Below, piece after piece: positions 21,767-32,389 of a DNA stretch of 64,000 bases. The stretch spans positions 13,020,001-13,084,000 of the forward strand of contig JAPYXD010000680.1 of the NCBI GenBank assembly GCA_030998225.1, given 5' to 3'. A model generated the notes under the pieces. That model did not search any database, was not told the origin of the DNA, and saw only the letters and a list, made by a program, of their open reading frames with translations. This DNA comes from Diplolepis rosae (taxonomy: Eukaryota; Arthropoda; Insecta; Hymenoptera; Diplolepididae). Within the stretch, counting starts at the first letter, position 1. Every line of letters starts with the position of its first letter. Made by a program: the position numbers and the translations under genes.

Positions 21767-22528
21767 TAAAGGGTTTCCCAATAAGGGTGATATGTTTTGA
21801 AATTGAAAAAAAACACTGAATATTCATTCGGAATTGATCGAAATCTTTTTTATTATATTGGATATTCTATGCCATTTATGATTTAAAGAATATATCGGCC
21901 AAATGTCCCCCGAGACTTGAGCCAAAAATGCGGCTCATCAGAAAAGATGATTTTTTGATGAAAATTGGGATAATTTTCAATTGATTCCAGAGCCCAATCC
22001 GCGAACTCCCGACGCAAACGATGGTCATTAGGCTTCAGTTCTTGGGCCAGAATCATCTTATAGGGATGCAGGCCAAGATCCAATCGCAAAATACGCCAGG
22101 TAGTCATCCTGGACAGGCCCAATTCCTGAGATCGGCGTGGCACGGACAATTCACGGTTTTCCTCGATACTGGCCTGTACGGCGGCTATATTCTGTGTAGA
22201 ACGTGCGGTACGCATACGATTTTTAGGCTTAGTATCCAATAGAGTAAATTCACTCTCCAACTTATCGATTATTCGACGAATTGAGAGCGCGGATGGAGCA
22301 GAATGACGACCATATTTTGCACGAAATGCTCTTTGAACACCGACAAAACTTCTCGAATTTTGATAAAATAATTGGACAATTTCCAAACGTTGTGGAAGCG
22401 TGAAACTACTCATGATTAAATGGCAAACCTTACTGATGACAACTGACAGCAGACGTCAAAAATTTCAGTTCAAATGAGCCCGATAGGGACATTCAAAATC
22501 ATATCACCCCTATTGGGAAACCCTGTAT
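21767..22528 (-). mobile_element. Deleted Tc1/mariner element, DUF4817-type
   Basis: The terminal inverted repeats read GGGTTTCCCAATAAGGGTGA (from 21771) and its inverse ending in GGGAAACCC (to 22523). TATA-type sequence stands at both sides, as expected for TA insertion. The element is about 0.76 kb and carries one shortened transposase frame. Confidence 0.85.
21883..22413 (-). pseudogene. Tc1/mariner transposase with internal deletion
   Basis: The 176-codon frame starts MSSFTLPQRLEIVQLFYQ. It has two helix-turn-helix regions (about 10-60 and 90-120, with LGLSRMTTWRILR) and reaches the first catalytic aspartate in IFSDEPHFWL. Right after this the frame jumps to SRG, and the shifted frame reads GHLADIFFKS and stop. 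That looks like the family's C-terminal end. The second and third catalytic acids are deleted. It can bind DNA at most. The missing middle of a related copy is found at 61020-61380. Confidence 0.85.
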
Positions 22529-23382
22529 AAGTGTAGTTGTTAGGTTTATATATGTAAGGTTATATGTTTAAGTGTATTTGTAATTTGAAATATGATTGGC
22601 TACGTTTGAATGGTGTGAATGTATTTGTAAGTTGTTTATGTATATTCAGGGTGACTATTGGCAGGCTCCAGGTAAGAATTTTCTTTTTATTTGAGAGAAC
22701 CATACCATTGCCAGTTCAAATAATACGCCCGATGCTCATTTTACCCAACTACGGTTTGAAGCACCTCAAGCGTCGGTGATATACTTATACATTTCATGTT
22801 AAACCACTGACGCATGTTGGTGCCCTGTCGTCGATAACGTTTTACTCAACTCCTTACTATTCCCTATGTAACGCTTATTGTTATTCACTTTGGGTGAATT
22901 AGGTATATATCAAATTCATTTTACCCGACTAGGATTTAATAGATGTTCAAGTGTCCTTATGTCCCAAGTTTAATCGACAGAGTTGAGTAAAATTACTTCA
23001 ACTATTTTTCTCCGTGTAGATATTAATTACAACATTTTTCAGTTTTATGAATTAAGCACTTGATTTAGAAAATACTTTAATTTTGTACAGCATTTACTTT
23101 TTTGAAATAAAAATCTGTGTTTGGGCCGCATAAAATTACAATTTTACAAGATGAGCTAAATTTATAATTACAAATGTTTTCATTAAAATAAGAAATAGTC
23201 ACTCACCTCAAATAAACCTCGGTAAGAAATCTCAAAATTGAAGAAAGGTTTAAGTACTTAGAAAATAATGTTATTCTGAAATTTTATGTCGTCTTATATT
23301 TAAACTTACATTTAAAAAATATTGTAACAGAGAATTATGTGTTAAGTATTTTCCATTAAGAAGAGATAAATGTATGACATAA

Positions 23383-25235
23383 TAATGTTATTTTTATGTT
23401 CATTTATTCGACTTTTAAGAAACCGTTTTGTTTGTCCTATGTAAACGGCTTTGCAATTGTTGTCTTTACATGGGATGCTATACACGATATTAGAGAGCTG
23501 TTTTTTTTTAACCGATCTTTTGTTGATTTGAATATCATTTTTAAACTTTTATGGTTCTTGAAAGCAGTATTAATTTTGTAGTTGCCCAAGATTCTTGAAA
23601 TTTTTTCAGATCGGCCTTCAACGTAAGGTATGCTAATAAAGGGTTGAATTTCTGTGTCGGAAACTATCTGGTTTCTATCTAGTCACGATTTTCGTTCTAA
23701 CGCCTGAAGTCTGAATTCAACAATCTCCTGTACATAGGTTAAAGGATAGCAATTTTCTTGAAGAACGTTTTTTATCAGGTCAAGGTTATCAGTGTGAAAT
23801 TCCTTGTCAGATAGAAGAATGGCTCTGTCCACCAAGTTATTGACTACACTTTTTTTGTATCTCAACGGGTGGTGAGAAAAAAAGTCTAAGTATCTACCAG
23901 ACCACGTAGGTTTTCTATACCAATTTAGAGATAGTTTTTGGTCTTGTTTTCTGGTAATAGAAATGTCTAAGAAGTTAATAGTCCGCTCTCTCTCTTTTTC
24001 TAAGGTAAATTTAATGTTAAATTGGTTTGCGTTGAAAAATTGTAGAATATTTTCAATCTCTGTATCAGGAACCACAATTAAAATACAATCAACATAACGA
24101 AGGTATAATGGCAGCTGATAACCAAGGCTTGATAACCTTTCTTTTTCTAGATCATCCATGACTATATCAGCCAGGATTGGCGAAAAAGGAGAGCCCATGG
24201 GTAACCCTCGTTTTTGGAAAGAAGTTTTTCCATTGAAATTGAAGTCTGTGCTATCCAAACACAGACGTAGACCTTCTTCAAAGTCTTCCCATGGCATTTT
24301 TACTTTTGGCTGAATCTCATGCCATCTACTTTTAACTGCAGATACGGCTGCCTCTTTTGGAACGTTTGTGAAGAGAGATACAACGTCCAAGGAGGCGAAA
24401 ACTGCATTGTTAGGGATTGTTACATTTTTTAATTTTTTCACCATTTCAAAACTGTTGATAATTTTGGATTGTGGGGGTGTAACGTTTTTTGAGATAGCGT
24501 TACTGAAATAGGAAGCAAGGTTGTATGTAGGACTACCCACATATGAGACAGTGGGTCTAACGGGGTTACCCACTTTGTGAATCTTAGTCAGACCATAAAA
24601 TCTGGACGGAACTGCGATAGAAGTTTTGAGATCCTTTGCCAAGAGATTGTTAATCAGTTTCCTGTTTTCCCATTTCTTAATAAGTTTATTGACCTTATTT
24701 TGTATTTTGATGGTCGTATCGTTCGTCGTAACTTCATAAGTATTGACGTCATCAAGGAGTTTATTTACCTTTGTATTATAGTCTGTTCGAGTTAAGGCAA
24801 CAGTAACATTACCTTTGTCAGCCTTGGTAAATACGATATCGGGGTTGTTATTAATGAAATTTGTTGCTTCTTTAATTTCCTTAAAGGGTTGCAAAAGTTT
24901 GGATTTCTGATTTTTACCGCTCTTGAAGAAATTATTTACCCAATTTACTATTTTTAGGCGGGCCTCATCTTGTGATTCAGCCGGAATCTTATTAATGTTC
25001 GACTCAATATCCGCGATGATGTTGAAAGTAGGGGTTTCACGATTGTCTACAGTCAACCCGAAATTAATACCTAAACTAGCAACTTTCGCGACATTTTCGG
25101 GAATTTGAGTTCCAGATAGGTTTTTGAACCATTTCTGGTTAAAATCACTGTTGGAAATGTTCTTCGTATTGCGTTCGAGTGAGCTATTTAATGAACACTA
25201 AGTGACCCAATGCCAATATAAAAACACTATATTGA
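23383..25235 (-). pseudogene. Penelope-like element: reverse transcriptase and start of GIY-YIG
   Basis: The main frame is 25056-23683, and homology extends upstream to about 25170 (WFKNLSGTQIPENVAK). It has the PLE RT blocks FTKADKGNVTVALTRTDYN, SRFYGLTKIHK, FASLDVVSLFTNVP, RGLPMGSPFSPILAD and FLDISITRK. The catalytic box reads RYVDC: the second Asp of YVDD is a Cys codon at 24085-24087, which should abolish activity. After a stop and a frame change the GIY-YIG part reads NIVYSIPCKDNN, AVYIGQTKRFLKSRINEHK, then ends at 23383. The 5' leader block at 25190-25235 equals that at 6255-6305. Confidence 0.93.
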
Positions 25236-26441
25236 ATCTATATATAATATTACATGATTGCTACATATCTGATAATAACGTGCATTATACAGAACTTACA
25301 GAGATCACTACACAGTAATGCCGTCATAGTACATTTACGTAACACTGCAAAGAAAGTGTTATTGATCATTCGCGTAAACAAGTTACAGAATCGAAGTTAC
25401 CATATTGTCACATAAAAATTATGTCACACTGTTACGTAGCTGTTACTAATGTACATTACATTCAACTCACATAACTATTCCGTAACACTGTTACATTACC
25501 CTTACGTAACAAAGAAACTATATTGTTATATATCATTCGGGCAACCAAGTTACAGAACAAATATTACATGATTCTTACATAATAATTATGTCACATTGTT
25601 ACATAGCTTTTATTAATGTACATTATACACGACTTACATAATTATACAGTGATGCCGTGACAGTTCACTTACATAACATTATGACAAAACTGTTACAGAT
25701 CATGTGTGTAACACAATTAGAGAACGAATTTTATGTGCCTCAGCCACGGAAACTCGTTTTTCCGTTACAGCTGAGAGTAAAGCAATGTTGTATATTCCGT
25801 TACAGAGGAATACAATGTAGAAATTGAACTGCGCATGCGCATTATAGTCTTACAGCGGAACGCAATCTATTTCTTATTCTTCTTCTCACTTCTTCTTCGT
25901 ACAGCGTTAGCACTGACTACTACACAAGACCGATAAAATCAAAATGGCCGGGACTAGTCGCCAATTTGCGCCCGCTTCGTACAACTAGCGCAGCAAACAA
26001 CTACAATAAGTACTAGATTAGATTCTAATGTACGCATAAAAAGTCGTATCCGCACCAGAGTCACATAAAATAGAATATGTGCCAATGCACACAATTCGGG
26101 ACATTGCGAGACTCGCGACAATGCTCGCAAGACTGATCGCGCCTCGGCTTCGATCTCCTACGAACATTGTCGCTCGTCACGCAATCACCCTCATTGTGTG
26201 CCTAGGCACATAATATACTATTACATTGTTTTTCTATAGCATATACATCCCACTGCTACAGAATTGTTACAACCACTCTTTTATTGATCTTTTACATCTT
26301 CACGCGGTAACAATTTTACATAACATTGTTACCTTCCCGTTATATAGCAATTACATCACTGAACAATAACAATCGTTACATAACCAGAAATAACTATGTT
26401 ACCCTTTTGTTACGGAGCGGTTACATGACGTGTTTGCTGGG
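25236..26441. repeat. Right arm of the CCCAGCAAACA-bounded interval
   Basis: It is rich in GTTACATAA/TTACGTAAC motifs, in inverted orientation to 5690-6010, and ends in TGTTTGCTGGG. It contains the CpG-rich repeat at 25815-26222. I see no coding sequence. Confidence 0.55.
25815..26222. repeat. CpG-rich dispersed repeat with GCGCATGCGC palindrome
   Basis: It is shared with 43047-43738: both have TTGAACTGCGCATG, CGTACAGCGTTAGCA, AAAATGGCCGGGAC, ACACAATTCGGGA, and GACTGATCGCGCCTCGGCTT. It ends in ATAATATACTATT in both. Its GC content is far above the surroundings. TGCGCATGCGC matches the binding consensus of NRF-1 (erect wing in flies). Confidence 0.7.
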
Positions 26442-27113
26442 TTAACGCGAACAGATTACAATGAAAAAGTTTAAACCCTTTTACATGACGTTAATATATA
26501 CCAAGTTCGTCCGAAAGACACGAATATAAAAATTCAGAATAAAGTAAACGGGCTCGTTAAAAAATGAGAAAACAAAAAATTTATCAATAATTTGTTAGCG
26601 AAAGATTTAAAGACCTCCCATGCCGTTCCCTCTAGATTGTACGGTCTTCCAAAAATCTAAAAAGGAAGCAACCCGATTAGGCCCATTGTCTCATATGTAG
26701 GCAGCTCGACTTACAATCTAGCTTCCTTCTTTAGTGGTGTTATATCCAAAAACACCACCCCATCAAAATCTAAAATAATCAACAGCTTCGAATTAGTTCA
26801 AAAACTTAAAGCTGTCAGTATTCCCAACAACTTTGTTCTCGCTTCCATGGATGTGGTCTCTCTTTTCACAAATGTACCCAAGGAAGCAGCTATCTCTTCG
26901 GTAAAAAGTAGGCGCGAAGAGATTCGTCCCAAGGTACAATTACCTGGGACAGATTTTGAAGAAGGGCTCCAGTTATGCTTAAACAGCACAGATTTTAAAT
27001 TCAATGGCACCACCTTCTTCCAAAAACGAGGATTACCAATGGGTTCTCCTTTCTCTCCTATCCTTGCGGATTTAGAAATGGACGACTTAGAAAAAGAAAA
27101 ATTAGCTAACCTA
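26442..27113 (+). pseudogene. Penelope-like reverse transcriptase, part 2 of 3
   Basis: It resumes directly at LTRTDYNEKV and continues with KDLKTSHAVPSRLYGLPKI, RPIVSYVGSSTYNLAS, LASMDVVSLFTNVP and RGLPMGSPFSPILAD. A few stops interrupt it before 26847. It is cut after KEKLAN by the element at 27114-28709. It is the fingers and palm part of the RT begun at 5328. The residues around the cut continue in frame at 28712. Confidence 0.9.
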
Positions 27114-28709
27114 CCCAGATAACATTTGTGATTTTCATTCCAAAATCACATGACGATTTGCACAATGTGACGTAGATACGCACTCGAGATGATGTATCAT
27201 ATGATCGTGATATTATGATTTTCATGAGTGAGTTCGTAACGCACTTGTGGTGAATTTATAATTTTAACATCATAGGTGAGCTTGATGTGATGGCGATAAT
27301 TTTACAAGATGCACACATTAAGCAACTTTTTTTTTTAAATTTTGCGCCTTTTTTCGATGCGCGTTAGTGTGTTTCGGATTGGTCAATCTCAATGTGTGAT
27401 CATGTGGTGTTGATGAGTGATGTGTATGTCGAAATCTTGTTACCCTCGTTACTCATGGTAGAATAGAAGCAGCAACAAACCATATTTTAACGTCCGTATA
27501 TTTCATATTCACCGCAGATTCGTAAGTACTTGTTACGTCTATCTAACTCAATCCGCGATTTTTTCAGTTTATTTCACTGTATACTCGTATACTATATATA
27601 TGCTAGGCGTATAGTGAAATAGTTGAAACGGTGTAAGTTCACGAAAAAATCTAACCCGAACCTTTTTTTTGCTTTTCATTTATTCACTTTCAACGATTAC
27701 GAAGTATAAACTCAAAAATTACGCATTATTCATTTTTTCATGTCAATAAACGTGATTCAAATACGGATTATTTTCACTTTTCAAAAAGAGTGAGTAATAT
27801 TACTTGTTGAGTTATACGATTTGTTCACGATTGAATATGCGTTAAAAATTATAGAAGAGTAGCATTAAACACTTTTTTAAATTCTTTACAAAATTAATCG
27901 AACGATAAATTCGGATCGCAGATTGTTTTGTAAGTTTTGTCTTTCGAATTGTTTGCACGTAGCAAATTTGAGAAATGATAGATTTCCCAAATAGCACCAT
28001 TGTCCATTAAACGTCATGTGATGGTATGTTCACGAGACAAGGTTTCGTGTTAATTAACAACTAAACCCCCTGTTAGGGTTTACATAAAAGCGATTACAAG
28101 ATTTCACAAATTCCCTTCGTAAATGGATTGTTATAATAGGAAAGAAAACTTTAAAATCATAATCGTTTCGCTTTCACATTTCAATTCAGATATCGTTTTA
28201 AATTTGAAATAATTTGCGATAAAATTCGATAGTTAAAACCTGATGATTAAAAATGGCATTGATAATTTTACAGGCATACTAAACAAACATAGAGTAACAT
28301 TTTGAATACATAAAATAATGATAATAACGCATATATGAATGGAAATGTTTCTTTAATGTCAAACATCCCGTGAAAATTATTTCAAAATTTTGTACCCTCC
28401 CATTTTTGAGTAATCGATCATCAAAGTTGCGAATTGACATAGAGGAAAAAATTGACATAGAAAGAAAGAAAGGCAAAATGAAATATTTGACGGTTAAACC
28501 TTTCATCTTGCCTCACGTTTGCTCTTTAGTAATCGCCTATATGTACAGAAGCTTTAGATTAAATCACACGAGTGATTCTCTGGTGAATCTCCAGTGATCT
28601 CGTTGTGAGCTCATCATGGTCATGCAACTGTATATGTATGTGAGCTCACATGTGATTCACTTGACGATGTATATGTGATTTCACATGTAAATCACGAATG
28701 TTATCTGGG
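27114..28709. mobile_element. CCCAG-ended element with TA duplication inside the PLE
   Basis: It runs from CCCAGATAACATTTGTGATT to the inverse ending AATGTTATCTGGG. TA is duplicated (27112-27113 and 28710-28711). Removing it restores the PLE codons LANLGFEVPVY. The subterminal parts are full of short ATCACATGA/GTGATTCAC motifs. There is no transposase, so it is non-autonomous. Its ends resemble the CCCAG ends at 5674 and 26441, which suggests one superfamily. Confidence 0.85.
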
Positions 28710-28711
28710 TA

Positions 28712-29640
28712 GGTTTCGAGGTACCTGTTTACCTTCGTTACGTAGATGATATCTTAATCGTCACTCCAAGCACACAAGTTGATCGCATTTTACAAATTTT
28801 CAACGCAAACACCCGGAATATCACATTTACTCTTGAAAAAGAGTCCGAGAGAGCCATCAATTTTATGGATATAACTATCACCAGGAAACAGAATCAAAAA
28901 CTCTCTTTTAATTGGTACAGGAAACCGACTTGTTCGGGTAGGTTCCTCAATTTCAATTCCCATCATCCCCTCTGATACAAAAAAGCGTAATTAACAACCT
29001 TGTAGATAGAGCATTGTTACTATCATACAGAGAATTTCACAATAGCAATCTACAATTGATCACAGATACACTTGTAGAGAATGATTACCCACTTTCCTTC
29101 GTACAAGAAATCATCAACCAAAGACTTCTCAGTTTAGAACAAAAAACGCGTTTAGGTAACAACCATGTTAACATAAACACAGAAAACAAACCCTTCGTTA
29201 GCTTGCCTTACGTGGAAGGGTTGTCAGAAAAAATTTCAGGTATTTTACGTAGATACAACATTAATGCCGCGTTCAAGAACCAAAAAAATCTCACTATGAT
29301 TTTCAAACAAACAAAAGACAAATTACCGATTGAACAAGCCTCTAACATAATTTATGGCGTCCCTTGCAAAGGAAATAACTTTAAGGCCGTCTACATAGGG
29401 CAAACGAGACGGTTCCTAAAAAATCGATTGATTGAACACAAAAGCAACGTTGGGGAAAACCCTAATAAACAAAACATACAATTGAAAAAGATCACTTCTT
29501 TGACATTGTTAACACAAAAATTTTAGCCAATGAACCAAATTACAAAAAAGATTACTGTTGAAGATCTGCCATATTGCAGGTACAGATGACGCTGTAAACC
29601 TCAGAACAGATGTAGAGAATCTCTCTAAGATTTATAGCCC
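28712..29640 (+). pseudogene. Penelope-like reverse transcriptase part 3 with GIY-YIG endonuclease
   Basis: It starts GFEVPVYLRYVDDILIV with the YVDD box intact (28739-28750). It then has FTLEKESERAINFMDITITRK, a frame change near 28975, and a frame open from 29014 to 29526. That frame includes SNIIYGVPCKGNN and AVYIGQTRRFLKNRLIEHK, the GIY-YIG core. After another frame change NYKKRLLLKICHIAGT and LRTDVENLSKIY close the protein near 29650. In PLEs this endonuclease nicks the target for priming. The copy is dead through frame changes and two large insertions. Confidence 0.93.
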
Positions 29641-29902
29641 TATACTTAGAAAAGGGCCATAAAAAGTTTTTCATCCCTTACAATAGTACCTGTGCCTTCA
29701 GCACCGGGGCCCTTGACTCTTAAAAGAAATTCTCTAGACAAATAAAATTTTAAAAACTTTCAAAACAAGAAAGGGTTCTCGTTGAAATAATTAACCCAGA
29801 TTCGTATTTTAAAAATTAAAAATTCAACAAACGAATTTTCAATTTTCAACTATTGTTATGTAAATGTTACATAACTCCTTCGCAATAGTTTTTTTTATCA
29901 TA

Positions 29903-30702
29903 CAAGGTGCGTTCCAAAATAAACGAGACTTTTGTCATAAAAATTTTTTTGGTGGCGCCATCTGTGAATGAGGTAGTGCGTTGGAAAGTTATATGCATCC
30001 CTGACTTCCAGTGACAGTTTCATGACATTCGTTATAAGTTATTGCGTCTAAAGTGTCAGTGTGTTTGTGTCATCGGTAGAAAAATGATTTTCGAACAAAG
30101 AGCTAATATCAAATTTTGTTTTAAAATCGGCAAAACGTTTACCGAAACATTTGAATTGATGAAAAAATTTTATGGCGATGATTGTCTATCTCGTGCCAGA
30201 GTTCATGAGTGGTTTACAGGTTTCAGAGATGGTCGTAAGGACATAAATGACGATGAACATACGGGCCGCCCAAAATCAGTGATCAACGAAAACTCCATCG
30301 TAATTGTGCGTGAATTTATCAAAAATGATAATGCACCATCTCATCGATCCACTCTTGTGACTGATTTTTTGACTAGAAATCGCATTTTAACCATCAATCA
30401 CTCACCGTATTCGCCTGATATGGCTCCCTGTGACTTCTACCTATTCAGAAAATTGCATTTGGGCATGAAAGGAAAACGTTTTGCGTCCGTAGAGGCCATC
30501 AAAAAGGCTTGTACCGACATCCTGAAAAAAGACATTCCGGTCAATGACCTGAAACACTCTTTCGAAAAGCTTTTGGATCGTGCAAAACAGTGTATCGAGG
30601 CCGGAGAGGACTATTATGAATAAATAAACTCGAATTTATAAGAACAAAGCTCCTGTCGTTTCTATTTTAGCTCAGTCTCGTTTATTTTTGGAACGCACCT
30701 TG
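29903..30702 (+). mobile_element. Internally deleted mariner with intact inverted repeats
   Basis: It starts CAAGGTGCGTTCCAAAATAA (after TA) and ends with the inverse GGAACGCACCTTG (before TG, probably a mutated TA). It spans 800 bp. The repeats agree over about 28 bases with one gap or mismatch. Confidence 0.88.
30084..30623 (+). pseudogene. Mariner transposase lacking the first catalytic Asp
   Basis: The second ATG (30084) fits the family start MIFEQRANIKFCFKIGKT. The first helix-turn-helix half is present (FTETFELMKKFYG, RARVHEWF, GRPKS). The frame then jumps straight to REFIKNDNAPSH, which carries the second catalytic Asp. It continues to YSPDMAPCDFYLF with the third, 34 residues between them. 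The linker and the first catalytic Asp are deleted, in frame. The C-terminus (LLDRAKQCIEAGEDYYE) is intact. It probably makes a protein that binds ends but cannot cut. Confidence 0.9.
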
Positions 30703-31140
30703 TGTACTTCTATTTTTTACCACAAAACTACATATAAATGTCAGTTTTTTGAGGCTGGAACCCGCTATGTAAAGTTTTTCAATCACTGTTATGTAAATGT
30801 TACATAACTCTCTCACAATAGCTAATTTTCATACATCTTCCCCTGTGTTACTGAACTCATACGAATATTTGTTTTCACGGCTATAATTCTTTAGGTAAGC
30901 ATTTGGTCACACCAAATATTAAATTACTGTTACATTTTACTAAACAAAGTTTTCTATCTCCAATCTGCGTTACGTCAATTTTACAATGACTCTTGGGTGG
31001 CTGTCACTATTCATATACCTCCATCTCACTACAGTACTACATCTCGTTATACACGGAGTTTCAATTTTCAATATGTAAAGTTTTTCAATCACTGTTATGT
31101 AAATGTTACATAACACTCTCGCAATAGCTAATTTTAGAAC

Positions 31141-32389
31141 TCATTATGTAAGTTTGAGTCATTATTGAAGCTACTTTCTTGAAATAGTATACTCTACAAG
31201 GATTCCCCACCCTACAATACCAATAACACATTTATTTTCGCTCTCAATAAATACTATAAAATACGAATCTGCTTATACCGAATATATGACCACTTCTATC
31301 ATACGTAGTCAGTCCATATTATTTATTACAGCACATGCATATTAATAATATACTGGAAAAACCTGCACTGTTCCTTTCCCTGAATACTAACATGAACACG
31401 TGCTTCCCATTTCTCATGTTTTATTGAGCCGGTAGACGTCTCTAAGTGTTTGGACAAGCTCTTAAACTATAAAGGCTTGGGAACTTTAAATTCGAGTCCT
31501 CTTAACACATTTTTCCTTATGCGTAAAAGCATTTTTGCCAATAGACTTTAAATGTCATATTTCCTTTCTCTAAATCAGTCTGCTTTTCTACGTGGAACGA
31601 CCTTGACGAACGTCGATTCTTCTACATTTCCAAAGAGTGGAAAAACTAATTCTTTCACCTTTTATTTTGCGCTCGCGTGTGTGTGTAGGATAATTATAGG
31701 TTTTTAACTCAATTTTGTGATCAAAACTCGTTACCTGTAATGCCAGATTTAAGTGTCTAAGGCCAGCAATCCTAATAATTGATTTTATCGTTGCTATGTG
31801 TCAAATCTACCCCTGTCAGTGAGTGTGTGTTCTTTTATGTTTTTTCACAGAAAACTAAAACAGTGGTCACTGCATTCACTGCCACACGTGCTTCGAGTAC
31901 GAGCATGCCTAATCAAACTTAAGCATAGTTGCAGCGTGCGAGCTCGCTCGTTGCAACGCGCGGAACAGATTTTATAAATCAACTACACCTACAGTTTTCA
32001 TTTTTCCATTCCAAAATTTTGCATGCATATTGAAAAAACTCCAGCAAATATTTAGAAGCAAAAAAATCGGAAAAAAACTAGTTCCAAATTTAAAAAAAAT
32101 TCAATTGTTTATAAAAATGTACTATATTGTTATTACAAAAAAAACAACGAAATGTGTGCTATAACTTTTTTGAAAGCTTGTACTCTTTTGCGCATTTCAA
32201 GTGCAAGGGTTACATTTTATATTCAAAACTGCTTTTACAGTGAGCTGCTGAAAAAAAAAATTTTGCCCGAGTGCTAAAATTAAAAAAATTATATCTCGAA
32301 ATTTTCAAGTATCACATTGAAAAAAAAAAATACGTGTCGATTATTTTCGAAGTAAAAAAAAAAATTAAAATATACATCCTTTCGAGAAA
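31141..32389. other. Unassigned AT-rich DNA
   Basis: A patch near 31880-31970 is GC-richer (GCGTGCGAGCTCGCTCG). I see no coding frame or repeat partner elsewhere in the window. Confidence 0.4.

Larger units (their letters stand above)
20801..23016. mobile_element. TA-flanked element with CACGGAG termini
   Basis: It starts CACGGAGTAAAATAGTTGAA and ends with the inverse, CTATTTTTCTCCGTG; similarity between the arms extends over 60 bases. It is flanked by TA on both sides (20799-20800 and 23017-23018). The host sequence without it reads on smoothly, because the inverse copy at 19861-19887 shows the uninterrupted AGTTTTATATTTAGATATTA. Fragments of the same family are at 57790-58187 and 59815-60370. 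It has no transposase of its own; it carries a nested mariner. Confidence 0.85.
17723..23382. mobile_element. AT-rich inverted-repeat element inside the minus-strand PLE
   Basis: Bases 18735-18985 recur inverted at 23145-23382, and 19745-19950 recur inverted at 23019-23140 plus 20700-20800. The right end at 23382 abuts PLE coding sequence. Short blocks such as GCTTAGGCCACAAAAA and GCGGCCCAAACACAGAT recur within it. I find no coding sequence apart from a nested mariner. A GC-rich patch at 17750-17880 stands at the left end. Confidence 0.6.
5674..26441. mobile_element. Interval bounded by CCCAGCAAACA inverted termini, splitting a PLE
   Basis: CCCAGCAAACA begins at 5674 and its reverse complement TGTTTGCTGGG ends at 26441. 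Inside each end are arrays of short ATGTAAC/GTTACAT-type motifs in opposite orientation (about 5690-6000 and 25240-26430). This is typical of transposons with subterminal repeats. The flanking PLE codons join without loss, and a 2 bp TT duplication is possible. The interior holds other elements (PLE, Ty3/gypsy, satellite, mariner), so much of the 20.8 kb is secondary. I see no transposase that belongs to the bounding element itself. Confidence 0.65.
29850..31140. repeat. Repeats with ATGTTACATAAC motif, interrupted by a mariner
   Basis: A block of about 60 bases (GTAAAGTTTTTCAATCACTG followed by TTATGTAAATGTTACATAAC) occurs at 30769 and 31074, and its second half also at 29855. The short palindromic motif resembles those in the arms of 5674-26441. 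A mariner sits at 29903-30702. Confidence 0.55.
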
